Below, piece by piece: positions 33,515-35,129 of a stretch of DNA of 35,129 nt. Both the position numbers and the translations under genes were made by a program. The notes under the pieces were generated by a model that ran no database searches, was not told the origin of the DNA, and worked only from the letters and a program-made list of their open reading frames with translations. How positions within the stretch are numbered: the stretch's first letter is position 1; each line of letters starts with the position of its first letter. Origin of the DNA: Oscillatoria sp. SIO1A7 (lineage in GTDB: Bacteria; Cyanobacteriota; Cyanobacteriia; Cyanobacteriales; Laspinemataceae); assembly GCA_010672965.1 (NCBI GenBank), contig JAAHFN010000070.1:1-35129 (forward strand), written 5' to 3'.

Positions 33515-35129
33515 ATGACCGTAGTTGGCAGTGTCGAGTTTGAAGCAAGACTCGACTTTAAAAAACTTTTTAAAGACATTGAAAGGGCGCAACAGCAGTT
33601 GAAAGATCTGTGCGTCCCTGTTGATATTTGTGACGATTCGCTCAAAGCAGCAGCAGAAAAAGTCAGGAAGAACTTGCAAGGTCTCGAAGCTAAAGTCGAT
33701 CTAGATACAACGGCGATCGACGAGGCCGCACGCAAAAGTGCCAGCTTGGGAAAAAACTTGTCTGGGTTAGAGGGTGCTGTAAATCTCGATTCATCCGAGA
33801 TCGACGAGGCCGCACGCAAAAGTGCCAGCTTGGGAAAAAACTTGTCTGGGTTAGAGGGTGCTGTAAATCTCGATTCATCCGAGATCGACGAGGCCGCACG
33901 CAAAAGTGCCAGCTTGGGAAAAAACTTGTCTGGGTTAGAGGGCGCTGTAAATCTCGATTCATCCGAGATCGACGATGCGATTCGTAAAAGTGCGACGCTG
34001 GAAAAGCAAATGGCGGGCATGTCGAATACTCGCACTTTACAAGTAGATAATGTCGCAATTGACGAAAGCATCAAGAAGAGTGCAGACTTGGAAAAACAAC
34101 TATCTGGAATGTCAGGTGCTTCCGTGCAAGTTGACGACAAGGCGATCGACAATGCGGTTCGTAAAAGCGCGATTTTAGACAGTCAGCTATCCGAGATGTC
34201 GGGAGCTTCTGTGCGAGTTAATGATAAAGCGATCGACAATGCGGTTCGTAAAAGCGCAATTTTAGACAGTCAGCTATCTGAGATGTCGGGAGCTTCTGTG
34301 CGAGTTGATGATAAGGCCATCGAGAATGCGGTTCGCAAAAGCGCGACCTTAGACAGGCAGCTATCCGGGATACCAAAAGCTTCTGTTCGAGTTGACGATA
34401 AGGCGATCGACAATGCAAAGTCAAAAACTAAAAAATTAAACAAGGAAATAAGCTCTGGTTCAGATTTAGGGCGGATAAGAAAAAACGTGCGTGAATTTAG
34501 GCTATGGGGAAAAGAGGCCAGTTTAGCATCCCGGCAAATTAATTCTGAAATTAGACGTTCTCAATCTGCAAGTCTGGGCGGGTCTAAACCAAAAGCGCAA
34601 CAGCCAAGTCGTCTTGACCTAAAGCCAGTGCAAATTCTTGTAAGTCCAAGCACTGAGGAGCAGTACGCAGACCTTATTGAAAAGCAAGCAAATTTAGAAA
34701 GCGGTCTTAATCGCCTTTCAAGAACAACTTTTTCAGTTAACCTAGACGGCTCCAATATCGATCTTGCCAACAAAAAACTAGAACGTTTTACGCAATCTTT
34801 GCAAGAAATTTCTAAAGCGCAACTAAATGAATATCGCCATTCGAGCAAAACTCAAAATACATCAGACGAACTTTTAAAAGCGCAGCAAAAATTAGCCGAA
34901 GCGCGGGCTAAAGAGTTAAAATTTTCGCAGCAAATGCAAGCAGAGTCTCGCTCTTTGTATTTAGGATATGCCGACGAAGCCAGAAATTTAAGAAAAAGTA
35001 GCTTAAAAGAAGCAACCAAACAAGTTGACAGTCAAATGCTTTCTGTTGAAACGCCGCAAGTAAATAAAGATGCAGAACAAATAGTTTTAACTTATACTGG
35101 ATACACTGAAGACACTAAAAAAGGCAGTG
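33515..35129 (+). CDS. Tape-measure-like tail protein, N-terminal part (runs off the window)
   Basis: ATG at 33515; an in-frame TAA at 33491 bars an earlier start. The frame is open to the last base, giving 538 residues. The N-terminus (VGSVEFEARLDFKKLFKDIE) resembles starts of siphophage tape-measure proteins, which set tail length and pass DNA. Residues 68-310 are a tandem array of about nine 28-30-residue helical units of the form IDxAxRKSAxLxxQLSGM. After that come coiled-coil-like segments rich in Gln, Ser, Lys and Glu (ELLKAQQKLAEARAKELKFS). Its position downstream of the tail chaperones fits. A long tail fibre remains a less likely alternative. Confidence 0.7.
   Translation, partial: MTVVGSVEFEARLDFKKLFKDIERAQQQLKDLCVPVDICDDSLKAAAEKVRKNLQGLEAKVDLDTTAIDEAARKSASLGKNLSGLEGAVNLDSSEIDEAARKSASLGKNLSGLEGAVNLDSSEIDEAARKSASLGKNLSGLEGAVNLDSSEIDDAIRKSATLEKQMAGMSNTRTLQVDNVAIDESIKKSADLEKQLSGMSGASVQVDDKAIDNAVRKSAILDSQLSEMSGASVRVNDKAIDNAVRKSAILDSQLSEMSGASVRVDDKAIENAVRKSATLDRQLSGIPKASVRVDDKAIDNAKSKTKKLNKEISSGSDLGRIRKNVREFRLWGKEASLASRQINSEIRRSQSASLGGSKPKAQQPSRLDLKPVQILVSPSTEEQYADLIEKQANLESGLNRLSRTTFSVNLDGSNIDLANKKLERFTQSLQEISKAQLNEYRHSSKTQNTSDELLKAQQKLAEARAKELKFSQQMQAESRSLYLGYADEARNLRKSSLKEATKQVDSQMLSVETPQVNKDAEQIVLTYTGYTEDTKKGS
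33716..34440 (+). repeat. 84-90-bp coding tandem repeat array
   Basis: Units 1-3 (33716-33799, 33800-33883, 33884-33967) are 84 bp and nearly identical in DNA; unit 4 is 90 bp (33968-34057); units 5-8 are 87 bp (34058-34405); unit 9 begins at 34406 and decays. The first three were duplicated recently, units 6-7 also nearly match each other, and the others are older. Each unit begins with an Ile-Asp/Glu pair. Confidence 0.92.

Noticed and set aside
33433-34152. Long minus-strand open frame over the repeat array
   Set aside because: It mirrors the tandem repeats of the plus-strand tape-measure frame; its low-complexity translation is a shadow.

Overview
The window looks like a cyanobacterial sequence carrying a large piece of a tailed-phage (or phage-plasmid) genome. 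The cyanobacterial assignment rests on scattered GCGATCGC-type (HIP1-like) octamers, a cyanobacterial-type groES/groEL pair, a heptamer tandem repeat (GGGCATT) and a MITE-like element with cyanobacterial-style ends. The phage assignment rests on a run of recognisable virion genes: a probable major capsid protein, a portal protein, a tail tube protein, tail assembly chaperones joined by a -1 frameshift, a gp10-like connector and a repeat-rich tape-measure candidate. No terminase, integrase, holin, repressor, tRNA or rRNA gene was seen.

Layout. Bases 1-2181 are visibly richer in G+C. They hold a three-gene plus-strand unit of unknown function that ends in a membrane-anchored protein and looks host-like. 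Bases 2181-3700 hold short repeats, an IS630 transposase remnant and two small genes. Bases 3700-11498 are a minus-strand block: three large or medium proteins of probable tail/baseplate type, then a ParB-domain protein and a TET/JBP-like 2-oxoglutarate/iron dioxygenase with overlapping reading frames. Bases 11554-15843 are a plus-strand chain of tail-fibre/adhesin-type genes, several linked by TAATG stop-start overlaps.

Bases 15846-20602 are the accessory centre: a GH10 xylanase-like glycosidase and a probable SGNH hydrolase whose start codons share one CATG, then groEL, groES and a second ParB-family gene on the minus strand. Upstream of that ParB gene are three 23-bp palindromes, two of them inside a 40-bp inverted repeat, then a 140-bp MITE. 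Bases 21146-31725 are the plus-strand head and tail-tube operon, tightly packed and interrupted once by a minus-strand gene. Bases 31817-32934 are a self-contained minus-strand cassette with its own strong promoter and terminator. From 33287 a promoter leads into the tape-measure candidate, which runs off the end.

How it may work together (inference): the head and tail genes build a long-tailed virion; the fibres with the GH10/SGNH pair may act on host sheath polysaccharide; GroESL may assist folding of virion proteins; the ParB gene with its palindromes suggests autoregulation or plasmid-like partition; the ParB-dioxygenase pair suggests base modification of phage DNA. The best-supported new observations are the frameshift site, the GH10/SGNH pair, the ParB palindrome cluster and the ParB-dioxygenase coupling.
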